NCBI GenBank assembly: GCA_020137815.1
Contig: CM035354.1
Span: 4,003,342 to 4,067,341 of the forward strand
Source of the DNA: Hormiphora californensis
Lineage: Eukaryota; Ctenophora; Tentaculata; Cydippida; Pleurobrachiidae
Direction: 5' to 3'
Length of the DNA stretch: 64,000 bases
In this document: positions 12,564 to 24,995 of the stretch, one piece after another
Position numbering within the stretch: position 1 is the stretch's first letter
Layout of the letters: each line of letters opens with the position of its first letter
Notes under the pieces: generated by a model
The model's database searches: none
Seen by the model: the letters and a program-made list of their open reading frames with translations, nothing else
Told to the model about the DNA's origin: nothing
Program-made: the position numbers and the translations under genes

Positions 12564-13834
12564 TCAAATAACTGTATCTCGCCTGATGGCTCGAGGTTGT
12601 AAATGCTGAAGACGTGAAATACACTTTGAGGTGATGAGTGCACTGTTAGTTCTACTCCTGGAACTGAGCTGGTACTCTGCCGTCCCTCCCAACCTGGGAC
12701 TCCGCATTATTGAGATAGACATGCCCGTCTCTGATGTCTTCCATATCTTCCCCTGCTGGGGCTGGTTGGTAAAAGTGTCCATGTAAAACTCGTCCGACCG
12801 GACCTTGCTGGGGCTGAAGAAGTTGTTTACCCACCGTCTTAGCCGCTTCATTCGACAATAGTAGAGCACCGGGTTGAGGGCTGCGTTCCAGACCATACAC
12901 TGAACCTTGGCGATGTGCCAACTGTACCAAAACATGAAGGGAGAACCGAAGAAGAACCCAGGGTAGGCGATGTCAAAATACTTGGACGCCACGTTGTGAA
13001 TTAGATTGGTGAACAGGGGTAGGTTACAAAAGAGAAAGAGTCCTGTGAACATTGCTATGGTAACGCTAGCTTGGAATCTCCCCTGTTCCTTCTTAGCCCC
13101 GCCCGAGGCCGGGGAGTGCTGCCTAGCAGCCGTCACTTTAGTGGAGTAATGCAGCTTTATAATGGAAACAACCAGACTTACAAATATTAGTATCGGGGGT
13201 AGTCCGATCTGGATGGCGTTAACAACGTGTTCCCAGGGGTACTTGTAGTTGTAATAACAGTAGACCCCGTCCCAACTGTACCGGAACCGCTCCCTTGTCG
13301 TGGAGTTGATAACAGCGAATAACAACCCAGAGATAAGGAGGAGGGGGTATCCCACTACCGCCACCAGAACGGCCCACTTTCCGCACTGTGTAGAACGGTT
13401 TCACAATGGCAATCGTGCGTGTTGCACTCAGGATTAACACCAGGAATATTGATAGTTTCGTTTGTAACAGGGATACTGACTCCCACAGAATACAGAGTGC
13501 CTTTGTACTGGAACCACAAGGGTCGTCTCCCCGCGAAGAGAGATACAGCGACGGGGAGATTGAAAATACACGATACACTATCAACTACACAGATAGTTAT
13601 GTAGAGTCGAGTCACTAGATCCTTCCGGGTCTTCCCAGCGAAGAACTGTGCTGATAGGACGTTGCCAGGACAACCTATTACAGCACAAACCACCAAGATG
13701 GTTGCTAGGAAGTAGTCCAGGGGAGGACTGAAGCACCCCACTGTTTCGTATTTGGGGAACTTCTTTAGACAGAATGGATCGCGAGAGCTGCAGTTTTCAA
13801 ACTCCATCGTGAACGCAAAACACCGACCTGTCAT
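12564..13834 (-). CDS. rhodopsin-class (class A) GPCR, single exon, two frame breaks
   Basis: Read from 13834 (or the internal Met at 13807) to 12564. It shows class A landmarks: GCPGN in TM1, VVDS in TM2, a tryptophan in ECL1, ATRTIAIVKP in place of the DRY region, FCNLP in TM6 and NPVLY in TM7, then an ~85-residue cytoplasmic tail with serine-rich stretches. The frame steps forward one base near 13500-13507 and again near 13378-13380; in each case dropping one A from an AAA codon rejoins the domains. At the first break this restores exactly seven residues from the ECL1 Trp to the TM3 Cys, and 25 from that Cys (3.25) to the Arg (3.50), as expected for the family, so the break is localised almost to the base. 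Ligand unknown; TM4 lacks the usual Trp. It could be a fresh pseudogene or contain sequence errors. Confidence 0.75.
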
Positions 13835-14058
13835 GTCAAATCATACACAGCAGCTGCAATCCTTCTATCCTGGAGGGAAATTAGAGAGTAATTTAGAGAC
13901 AATGACACCTGACAAAAGGGAAATTATAGCGGCATTATAAGTTCAATAGAATGAGAAAAACAGAGAATATATCGAGAGATTGAACTATTAAGATTGTACA
14001 AAACTCGATCGAGTGGTGCCAGCGATTGAGATCTAATGTTATGAAGTTCATATACCAA

Positions 14059-15681
14059 TGGTAGAGGGGGGGGGTTCCAACCTATTTGTTGTACGTTTGT
14101 ACGGAAAAAAACACGGGTTTCCTCAAACAAAAAAATACAAAAAAATACAAAAAAGTACAAAAAAATACAAAAAAATACAAAAAAATAAAACGGGGTATAA
14201 ACGATTAAACAAAGCTTTTCTGATCGTTGAAACTTTAGTTTATGATCATAATTGTGTCATAAATTCCTATTAAACTGTGGTTTCATACAAAATTAGCAAC
14301 TTTTTCTTATAATTGGAAGATAAAAACATCTTTTAATCATGTTTTAATTGTTCTTTATCAAAACACAAGGAAATATTCTATTCAAAATTTTCGAAATCTG
14401 AATCAATGATGTTTACTTTTTCGAATTTCGAATGAAAGATAATAATTACACGACAAACGTTCCTAGGTGGTACATTAGGACAAAAGGAACCCGTCCATGA
14501 ACTTTTACTAGGCACCCACCTCCATAATTTGTTGTGCTTTTTTTTGTACTGTTTGTTTGCCAGGTTAGACTGTTTTATAAAATAAAAGAGTTTGAACAAA
14601 ACAACTGTTTGTACGAAAAATTGGAATTTCTAAGAGAGAAAATCTTTCCAAATCGAACTTTCTATCCAAGAAAGTATTACCGAATCGCAATTTCTTACCG
14701 AGAAAATTTTTCTCGAATCGTATTTTCTAAGCGAGAAATTTCCCCGAATCGCAATTTCTTACCGAGAAAATTTTCTTGAATCGTATTTTCTAAGCGAGAA
14801 ATTTCCCCGAATCGCAATTTCTTACCGAGAAAATTTACTCGAATCGTATTTTCTAAGCGAGAAATTTCCTCGCATCGCAATTTCTTACCGAGAAAATTTT
14901 TCTCGAATCGTATTTTCTAAGCGAGAAATTTCCCCGAATCGCAATTTCTTACCGAGAAAATTTTTCTCGAATTGTATTTTCTAAGCGAGAAATTTCCCCG
15001 AATCGCAATTTCTTACCGAGAAAATTTTCTTGAATCGTATTTTCTAAGCGAGAAATTTCCCCGAATCGCAATTTCTTACCGAGAAAATTTTCTCGAATCG
15101 TATTTTCTAAGCGAGAAATTTCCTAGCATCGCAATTTCTTACCGAGAAAATTTTCTCGAATCGTATTTTCTAAGCGAGATATTTCCCCGAATCCCAATTT
15201 CTTACCGAAAAAATTTCTCGAATCGCATTTTCTAAGCGAAAAATTTCCCCAAATCGCAATTTTTACCGAGAAAATTATCCCGAATCGAAATTAGTACCGA
15301 GAAAGTGATCTCCAACTGAGAAAATTTTCTCGTAATCGTAACGGTAATCTGAATCAATGATTTCGTTTTTTTAGAATTTCAAAAACGTGTACTTTTACAC
15401 ACTTTTTTAGTATGTAATTTTAGCAGGAAAATGGACGACAATGGAACTAAAAACGTTCATATATATGATAGATGGTACATGAACATAAACGGAACCCAGC
15501 TATGTATTATTTATTAAGTATAAATACTTTTATCAGGCACCCACATCCTTCATTATTTTTTTGTATTTTTTTGTATTGTTTGTATGGAAAAAAACAGGAA
15601 TTTCGGATACTTTTATGTATGGTCCGTACAAAACCGTACAAAACCGTACAAAAAAATAGGTTGGAACCCCCCCTGGTAGAG
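14059..15681. mobile_element. non-autonomous DNA transposon with 8-bp TSD and internal palindromic array
   Basis: Identical 8-bp direct repeats TGGTAGAG at 14059-14066 and 15674-15681 flank a 1.6-kb unit whose ends are inverted copies (GGGGGGGTTCCAACCTATTT at the left, its complement AAATAGGTTGGAACCCCCCC at the right). Next to both ends are short runs of ACAAAAAAAT or GTACAAAACC type. The middle is a ~63-bp tandem array. No transposase frame is present. An 8-bp target duplication is typical of hAT and P superfamilies; the G/C-run ends are not a classic hAT terminus, so the superfamily is left open. Confidence 0.8.
14680..15270. repeat. ~63-bp tandem array inside the transposon
   Basis: About nine units of 63-65 bp. 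Each unit holds two related halves, TTACCGAGAAAATTTTCTCG and CTAAGCGAGAAATTTCCCCG, both ending in GAATCG. The first half contains the perfect palindrome CGAGAAAATTTTCTCG. Units drift towards the right end. Open frames through it are only consequences of the period. Confidence 0.9.
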
Positions 15682-15824
15682 TTAATGCGGGATAATATAT
15701 GTTTGACAATAATTTGACAAAAATAAACTCTCTTTCTCTCTCTCTTTTGTCCAACAATAAACTCACTCCATCTATGTTAAACTATCTACAAAACTCTCCG
15801 AGCTCTTAATATGTGAAACAGCTT

Positions 15825-16377
15825 TAAAGGTCCTCTGACTCGAAAAAACAACTTTGTCTAAATTGATAGTATGTGAAAAATCATGAAGATTCCAGGTTAT
15901 CTCACACTCTACGGATTCCTCCTTCCCCCTCTAATTAGGTGTTAAAAGGTTGCCCCCTTCCGAGCTGAGACAGCATATGAGATCTCTCCCCCTTTGTGTT
16001 TACACACAAAAATTGAGTACATTTACAAACAATGAGATTACTGACAAGTGTGATATCGTAATTTATCCATGATAAATAAAATTTAAAAAGGAAATCTCAA
16101 AACACGTTTCTTCAACTTAGTGAATGATTTGTATAAGTCATAAATCATCGCAGATGACAATAAACTGAACACAATGTAAACTTTTACACATAAATACAAA
16201 GAGCCCCCTTTCCCATATGCTGTCTCAAGGGAGAGAAGTTCCACACCTGTCAACACCTAATTAGACCCCTTAGAGATAACCATATGAGGTGGGACATACA
16301 TCATTGTTCATGATTTTCCATGTAGTGTCATAATAAGTCAAAAATAGAAAATTGATTTTCGGGTCAGAGGGCCTTTA
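15825..16377. mobile_element. ~550-bp foldback MITE
   Basis: Ends AAGGTCCTCTGAC (from 15827) and GTCAGAGGGCCTT (to 16375) are inverted copies, flanked by TA on both sides. Inner segments also pair: GAGACAGCATATGAGA at left with the complement of CCATATGCTGTCTC at right, and the GTGTTAAAAGG-side AATTAGGTG with CACCTAATT. The whole unit can fold back on itself. No coding capacity. TA duplication suggests a Tc1/mariner-type source, but this is inference. Confidence 0.65.
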
Positions 16378-18995
16378 ATAAAGTGCTGTTTATATTCCTG
16401 AACATGTTCTAAACATGTGTAATTAGACTGCAGTAACATGTTCTACTAAAGTCACTATGAAGAGAATTAATTGCGAGGAAGATTGCAGACTTGCAGGCGG
16501 TATACAGGATAGAAAAATTGATTCATATCCTGGTACATTGCATCATTGCAACAACGACAACAGATCTGACAAATCTTTATTCTTTCTCAGGAGAATAAGA
16601 AATCAGATCCTCTATTATACCCATCAAATTATTTCCAAGTGTGCTGTAATAAGAGTGGTGCCTCAGAGGGCAACTTCAACTGTCAATACAGGGCAACTTC
16701 AGCTGTCGCTGCAATTCAAGAGACGGTGTTGACAGCATAGATATAGATAGATATAAATGTCAGATACACGACAGTTTTGTCGTTTGAAGAGGGCACAGGA
16801 TAAAGTCAAACCTGGCTCCTCGGAGGAAAAGGTTATGCTCGATAAATGGAGGTTTGATTATGTATGTGTCGCCTACTTAGTACTTACTGGTATATGGCCA
16901 TTTATACTGACTAAATGGGTGGCAAAGATTAATATCCAGGACAAGATTAAGACAATATGTTAGTGTAAGGAAAACAGACGATGGGGTAGCTCAAACTCCT
17001 TAATTCTTGCTTGCTAAAATGTGAGGAAGGTAAGGTCAAGGACATGGTGGGAATCATTGAAAAGGACCGCCAAACACTAGCAAAAGGGGAGCTCGCAGTA
17101 CAAAACTATTATGATTGAAGAGGAAAGGAAGAGGAAAGCTATCTGGGATGGGCCAAGAATTTATGACAGGGAAAGGAAAAGGGAAAGACTTTCGTGACAG
17201 CCTGTTTAAACCTCAAATGACAGGAATTGTTGCGTAAAGGGAGGTACTCAACAAAGAACTGTCAGCGTGATGCCTGAAAGACAAAATAAAGGTATTTCGG
17301 ACATGACGACAACTTTGAAGGAAGTTAATATCCTACATACCACGTCGTCTACTTAAAACGGAAAGTAACCTACTAACCTAATCGCTTTATGCCACTATAT
17401 AGACGTTACAAAGGCCAAGGTACGGAGCTGTCTCTGTCTCGAGATTATCTGATTATATTATATATGAGCCTTGCAGTACAATTATGCACATGGTCATGGT
17501 ATGGCAATTAATATATAGAAGAAGCTGCAATTAATATGGAACAGCTCCGAGCTCTAAAATGGGAAGACAGAGCTGCTCCGGAGCAAGAGGAGGGAGGGGG
17601 TTGTACACAAAGCACTTCATTGTTTACTGTATAATAATAGGAATAAGGAAGGCCTCCGAAGACCGTTTAAAATTGTTACACAATTCCTAGAAGTTGTATA
17701 ATGAAGCTAGATCTGACTCTGAGGAGCATAGCTGTCACATACAGATGCCTGCACGCGGAGTGAATAGTAATAGTGATATGCATAAACTGGTGATCTTTTA
17801 CCATCATGATTAACGGATAAGCCAAGAAGAGCCCAAGGAGGCGTGTTTATATCTAGTAATACTACTACGAATGAGATGTTTATCCAGTACTGATTCCAGC
17901 CTTTTCGTACGAAAGTGGCAGTAGGGGGCAGTAGTGTAAGTTACTAAACGATGACCAGGGTCATCAGTTCAATGCAGCTAGTTCATGAAGTGAGGAATGA
18001 GGAGGCAGAGATGACAATTCAGTGACACAATATGATAAAAGCTTTGACTAACGACTTCTAGAACATTCCAATCGGCGTTTTCTATCCCATGAAAAGTCAA
18101 AAGTATGACGATCGTGCTCCATAACCATTTACCCAGTAAATGCATGTCGCAAGTGCACTATTGGAGATAGAGAGGGGTAAATTGTTACACTTCTTCACCA
18201 GACACCAGCTGTGGCATCCATCATCTTTACAGACATGGAATGCGTTATAAAGAGCTTCAGTGAATATAGGAGTGAGAGACTGGGAGTGAGAGACTGGGAG
18301 TAAGAGACTGAGAGTGAGACATATATTGAGAGACAATGAAGCGAAGTAAGGAGGTGACAGAGTTATAATATACCGCCACGGTAAAGAAGTGAAAAGTGAA
18401 ACCGCAGTCCAATTGAGCTCAAGTACGATTTTTATTTTCATTAGTAAAAGGCGAGAGATTTATTCGTGATACAGTGAGCAGTGAGACCAATTGAGAATAG
18501 GAAAACAAAGAATCGTTATTGCGATTACTACAGGTGCAGTTACCTGTTGACAAGTTGAAACCTAATGAGCGAGACAAGTACTGCACAGAGTTAAATGGAA
18601 CTTTGATGCCAGGGAATGTAATTCGACTACAAAGTGTTTAACGGCCTAACGCGTACACCTCCGGCACATTCTCGCTGGTTGCCATGGTCAACATGTCAAC
18701 AACACAGCAATGATGGTTCAGGTCGCAGTGACAAAAGGAAATAAACTGGATGAATTGTTACTTCATATGTATAGTAGTGGCGGGACAATGACTAAAGAAA
18801 CACATACAAGCTTTCAGCTGTGACCTCAAATGGCCAGGAAGAAAGGGATTGAATCACAGTATGAAGATTGGAGAACTCCGGAGGTGCAAGGGAGGCCATT
18901 ATTATGAGGGGGAATGTGGACCCTCATCACGATAAAGTCCTTATACGGAACCTTTTGGAAAACCGGAAAAAAATGTGTTTCTGCAATCTACCTTA
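16378..18995. other. gene-free stretch
   Basis: No exon supported. Short open frames near 16457-16963 lack splice context, recognisable domains or biased composition. Some AT-rich and palindromic bits occur (e.g. near 17450-17520), but nothing I can name. Confidence 0.4.
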
Positions 18996-19275
18996 GGGTC
19001 ACCACACACCAAAGTTAAAATTAAAATTAAAATTTTGATTTTAAACCCGCACACACCAGCGGCCGTTAAAATTTCTCTCCCCATTCTAAAAGTAACAATC
19101 TCACGCACGATTTTGACGGTCGCGTTGGATGACAAAATTTTAACACGCCGTTAAAATCGCGCGCGATATTGTTACTTTTAGAATGGGGGAGAGAAATTTT
19201 AACGGCCGTTGGTGTGTGCGGGTTTAAAATCAAAATTTTAATTTTAATTTTAACTTTGGTGTGTGGTGACCCTTA
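18993..19275. mobile_element. 277-bp Harbinger-like foldback MITE with TTA duplication
   Basis: Element 18996-19272 is a near-perfect inverted repeat with arms of about 115 bp around a short unpaired centre. It begins GGGTCACCACACACCAAAG and ends with the complement. TTA occurs directly on both sides (18993-18995 and 19273-19275). A 3-bp TWA duplication and GGG ends fit PIF/Harbinger MITEs. No coding content. Confidence 0.8.
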
Positions 19276-22200
19276 TAGATAATTTTGCTAAGATGATTTT
19301 TTCCTTCCGGATAATGTTTAATGAAATGTCTTAAAAACATGCCTATTTACTTGTTGAGTAACTCAACAACTATTTACCGTAAAAACGTTTCGGATAAAAC
19401 TCTGAGTGGAGTCTTAAAAGCGTACCAAAAGAGGGGAAATTCCCATAGCACTTTATTGTCTAATTGTAGGTGTGGGTAAGAGAGTCAAGCAACTGATAGG
19501 GAAATTGAAGAAAGGCAGCTGTAGGTGCCACACAGATTTTTTGCTAGCCGCAATATTAAAAAGTGAGATCAAGCGTAGGGTGGAATGAAAGGTTAAGTTC
19601 TTGGAAATTGGCACAGTGATCTATGTGGTGTTTATTTTCGTTCGGTAGTTATACTACCACGGTAGTACTACGGTATTACTATAGAGAGCATTCCCCAAGG
19701 GGATATTATAGCATTCATAATGTCTGTACCAGGGGTCGGTTCCTAAAACTCTAGATTAGCATAGTAGAATATTATTAAGTAGCATTTAGATGTAGTAGAA
19801 GTAGCATTTAGAACGCTCAATCAGAGAATGAAAATCTGACCTTTTCATCCAGAGAAAATTAATAACCTATCAAACTTAAATAGTGTTAGTAGAGTATACC
19901 GGCGGCCTCTAGGGTTGAACAACATGTAAACACGGTGGTATCAAACTTATTATGATTATTCTAGAAGTTAAAAGAAATGAGAGAAAGAGAGAAAGAGATA
20001 AAGAGAGATAGAAATATAGTTTAGGCTTCTCGTACTCGCAGAGCTAGACATACGTAAAGCAGCTTGAGACCTAGTTTATTATATGATATACTCAGCACAA
20101 TCTCCCTTTATACAGCTCGTGCCCCCCCTTAAATAGTTAACAAACTATCTGAATGAAATATTCGACTGCTATTTACTTTGAGAGAGAGCGAGAGTTGACT
20201 CGCCCCATGAGGCGGAACACATGGGGTGTTCCTTACTTTGATCAGTTCAGCAATGACGCCGGGAAATTAATTATTTAGCGTGGTGGAGGAAATGGTTGCC
20301 TTGCTCGACCCTGTTTATAAAGATAAAACAAAATGGGTTTGAACAAAACAATGAAATGGATCGGTTTAACTTGGATCGGAGTATAAGGGACTAATTGGGA
20401 TATGAAGTAGAGCCCTTGTTTTGCGGTTCCATGTACTTAGCACGTATAATATTAAATATATACCGGTCCATCGCAACTGTAATGGCCATTAATGGCAGTA
20501 AGCTCAGTGGGTAGAATACACTTACGTCTAAGACTAATAGGTATCCGAGACTGCATTACTACCAATACTGGTGAACAATGGAACTGAATTATTGTCCCGC
20601 GGTGGCTATGAGAATTGTTGGTGAACATGACGTGTAGATTTGATGTGGTGGTATTGGTGGTGATATTTAATTGTAATCAGATGAGAAACAGAGAAATCGA
20701 GATGAAGAGGGAGAGAAATTGTGATGGATTATATACTTGATCTGTGCAGAAGTGATGCTGGCGAACACGTGCTCGACAGTGTTACTGAACAACATGAAAC
20801 TTTGAGTAAACAAAACATCTAGTTTCGATAAAGGGATATGAATATGAATATACTAAGATCTGCGAGGGGAGAGAAGAGATGCTGGCGAGGGGAGCTGGGA
20901 GACAATGAAAAATGATCAAAGGGAACTATATAACTGTGAGAATGAGACTCTGTGATACATTTTCTAAATAGACAAGAGAAATTATTCAGACGGTGGTCTG
21001 TATGTGGTGTTAGAAAGCATACCATATTCGTTTGAACCTTTAACTAACCCGGGCGCCCAGACTTTTCGTAAGTTGCTCGAAGACTAAGCAGTACAATCTT
21101 CATTAGATAAGAATGAAGATTAGAAGGACAAGAATAGAGGTAGAAGAGAAAATAGAGGTAGAAGAGGAAATAGAGAGGATTGAGATTAGAATAACCATGC
21201 GTGGTAATCTTGATCCTGGCCAGTAGAGGAGAAGGAGACGGAGAGAGAAGTTTGGAAGCGAAGGAGAAGGAGAGGGAGGGGCGGAGGGTATTTCCAACTG
21301 ACATCAGCACAGATTGGAATACCGCTAATTGGAATTTGGCCTACAAATATATATGAAGCATATCGAGCTGTCCAGTGAACATGTGTAACGTTCTACAGAA
21401 GTTGTCAGTGGGTCGAGCACTAGCAACTAGTCAGAGGGATCGAACAAACTGCACCATTCATTTGTCCAATTATACTGCAGCGCGAAAGATAATTATCCGG
21501 AGACAAGCTTTTGATCCCAGACTGGATAACTATGCAGTAAAACCTCTTATTATTCCAGAGGCTTATACCCCCTAACTGTTTTGTATATAGTAAGAATATA
21601 ATCCAGTATGCACCGTGACACCAATTGTAAGCGAGGTAGAATATGCAAAGTTTAATCTACTAAAGGCACGTGCAGCTTTATAATCAATCGAAATTTTGAG
21701 CAAATCCAATCCCATTATGAACCATCTCGCTACATTTTCAAACGCTATGGCGTTATTAATTTGTATCTGTTTCGGCTCTCATTCAGTTACATAATAGAAG
21801 ATGTTAGAAAAATATGACGAGGCCACTAGATACAAGAGTCTTGGTGGAATAGGGATATAAAACAACCGTTCAAAGAGCCCCAAGAAAGGGTTAGCGACAC
21901 GCTGACTCGGCGTGATGCCTGGTAGTACTGAGTTGCTTACTTGACAGTTGAACAGTTCATAGCAGACGCCCCTAATTACACCATCGGTGTATCAGACATA
22001 TAGCTCATTATACGCCATGCTTTTGAATAAGCAAACGTATTTATTCAAATCAGGTTGTGCACAAGTCTTTATTCAAATCAAGTTGCGCACAAAGCAAGAT
22101 CTTACTTTAAGTAACCAGCTGCTGTCTCGCCAGTATCACAACTATGAAACTAAAATGAGTGATTTGGTGACTTATGCTAAGCAAACTGCATAACGCCCGG

Positions 22201-22700
22201 GTATGGGTAACTACATGGCACTGGACTCCTTCATCTCGGATATTCTATTGAATTAAATACTTTTTACCAGGGACTGCAGCAAATTACAGTCTTGTATCGT
22301 ATATGATATAAAACCCCACCAAAGGGAGGGGTTTATATACTTTAAATAAGTCAGGATTTATTGATCATAAACTTTAGCGGCTAAACCGGACTTGGATGTT
22401 GATACTATTATATTAACTCGAAAGCATATATATATAGACGATTAAAAACGTAGATCAGCCACCACTACCGGTGTGTATAAAATAAAGAGATATGAAACTG
22501 AGAGCGAGATCGAGATCGAGAGGCGAGATCGAGAGATTCAGAGAGCGATCGAGATGTATAAGAGAGCGAGATGCAGAGAGCGAGCGAAAGAGAAAGATTC
22601 ATAGAAGGACTCTTTCCATGAGTTTTTATCTCCTTCTCACTCAACTCTATTTTAATTGGAAATTCGATCATAGGAGAATTATAATGCCATCTTGCTAGAA
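19276..22700. other. gene-free stretch
   Basis: No coding exon supported. Contains a fragment of the dispersed TTGCCTTGCTCGACCCTGTT repeat near 20297, a short GA-rich tract near 19975-20012, and a GAGATCGAGA-type low-complexity patch near 22500-22590. AT-rich elsewhere. Confidence 0.4.
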
Positions 22701-22839
22701 AAGCTGTACTGTTTATTCGGGGCCTGGCAAGGCCCCCCGACCCGAATATAACCCAAACTCAATCCATCCCCCCTAAAACATCCCCCCTAAAACTAAAACA
22801 ACGGGGCCGAGCCGACAGGCCCTTAATACCAGATGAAAA

Positions 22840-24995
22840 AAAAACCATAAAACCATAAACCATAAAACCATAAACCATAACCATAGATATTTTTAGAGTG
22901 AAAGTTTTGAAGCCCCCTGAAGTAGAAGAGAGGTGTTCTATGGCTCGTTGGAAAGGTCTCGAGGTCCCGCGACGTATAGGGGGTGTGGCGATGGCCATAC
23001 CCAAACCTATAAGGGGCAGGACGCGAAAAACAGTCAAAATAAGGGGTATACAGAACTCGGCAATTAGAAGGAGTAGAAAGGTGTTCTAGGGTGCGTTCGA
23101 AAGCTCTCGAGGTGCTGAAGTAATTGGAATGTAATTGGAAGTAATTACATGTAATTAAAATGTAATTACATGTAATTAAAGGGTAATTACATGTAATTAA
23201 AAGGTCTAAATGACCCCAAAAGGTTATTTAAACATATTTTGACGTATTTGGAGGCCCTGAGACCAGCGGGTGGCCAAATTAAATCCGGTTTCGGGTCGGC
23301 TGACGTAAAAACTCCGCGTTTTGGTCGATTAAACCATAAAACCATAAACCATAAAACCATAGATATTTTTAGAGTGAAATAAACCATAAACCATAACCAT
23401 AAACCATAACCATAGATATTTTTAGAGTGAAAGTTTTGAAGCCCCCTGAAGTAGTAGAGAGGTGTTCTATGGCTCGTTGGAAAGGTCTCGAGGTCCCGCG
23501 ACGTATAAGGGGTGTGGCGATGGCCATACCCAAACCTATAAGGGGTAGGACGCGAAAAACAGTCAAAATAAGGGGTATACAGAACTCGGCAATTGGAAGG
23601 AGTAGAAAGGTGTTCTAGGGTGCGTTCGAAAGCTCTCGAGGTGCTGAAGTAATTTGAATGTAATTGGAAGTAATTACATGTAATTAAAATGTAATTACAT
23701 GTAATTAAAGGGTAATTACATGTAATTAAAAGGTCTAAATGACCCCAAATGACAATTCAGACATATTTTGACATATTTGGAGGCCCTGAGACCAGCGGGT
23801 GGCAAAATTTAATCCGGTTTCGGGTCGGCTGACGTAAAAACTCCGCGTTTTGGTCGAGGTAAACCATAACCATAAACCATAGATATTTTTAGAGTGAAAG
23901 TTTTGAAGCCCCCTGAAGTAGTAGAGAGGTGTTCTATGGCTCGTTGGAAAGGTCTCGAGGTCCCGCGACGTATAGGGGATGTGGCGATGGCCATACCCAA
24001 ACCTATAAGGGGTAGGACGCGAAAAACAGTCAAAATAAGGGGTATACAGAACTCGGCAATTAGAAGGAGTAGAAAGGTGTTCTAGGGTGCGTTCGAAAGC
24101 TCTCGAGGTGCTGAAGTAATTGGAATGTAACTGGAAGTAATTACATGTAATTAAAATGTAATTACATGTAATTAAAGGGTAATTACATGTAATTAAAAGG
24201 TCTGCATGACCCCAAATGACAATTCAGACAAATTTTGACATATTTGGAGGCCCTGAGACCAGCGGGTGGCAAAATTTAATCCGGTTTCGGGTCGGCTGAC
24301 GTAAAAACTCCGCGTTTTGGTCGAGTAACCATAACCATAAAACCATAAAACCATAGATATTTTTAGAGTGAAAGTTTTGAAGCCCCCTGAAGTAGTAGAG
24401 AGGTGTTCTATGGCTCGTTGGAAAGGTCTCGAGGTCCCGCGACGTATAGGGGGTGTGGCGATGGCCATACCCAAACCTATAAGGGGTAGGACGCGAAAAA
24501 CAGTCAAAATACGGGGTATACAGAACTCGGCAATTAGAAGGAGTAGAAAGGTGTTCTAGGGTGCGTTCGAAAGCTCTCGAGGTGCTGAAGTAATTGGAAT
24601 GTAATTGGAAGTAATTACATGTAATTAAAGTGTAATTACATGTAATTAAAGGGTAATTACATGTAATTAAAAGGTCTAAATGACCCCAAATGACAATTCA
24701 GACATATTTTGACGTATTTGGAGCAATTGGAAGGAGTAGAAAGGTGTTCTAGGGTGCGTTCGAAAGCTCTCGAGGTGCTGAAGTAATTGGAATGTAATTG
24801 GAAGTAATTACATGTAATTAAAGGGCAATTACATGTAATTAAAGGGTGATTACATGTAATTAAAAGGTCTGCATGATCCCAAATGATAATTTAAACATAT
24901 TTTGACGTATTTGGAGGCCCTGAGACCAGCGGATGGCCAAATTTAATCCGGTTTCGGGTCGGCTGACGTAAAAACTCCGCGTTTTGGTCGAGGTT
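22840..24995. repeat. ~470-bp tandem repeat, four full units and a truncated one
   Basis: Units can be aligned by TAGATATTTTTAGAGTGAAA at about 22885, 23412, 23879 and 24355, giving spacings near 527, 467 and 476 bp; the first spacing is long because of extra AAACCATA copies. Each unit runs through a GC-richer segment, an internal cluster of the palindrome TAATTACATGTAATTA, and ends in CTCCGCGTTTTGGTCGA. A fifth unit joined near 24724 lacks roughly the first half. A 63-codon plus-strand frame recurs in every unit, but the copies are too alike at DNA level for that to show coding. Not recognised as a known element. Confidence 0.9.

Noticed and set aside
14695-15235. Repeat peptides with SEKFPRIAISYREN-type units
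   Set aside because: Generated by the 63-bp array inside a transposon.
22759-24559. Four copies of a 63-codon plus-strand frame and opposite-strand frames in the 470-bp array
   Set aside because: Conservation mirrors DNA identity among recent tandem copies; no coding evidence.
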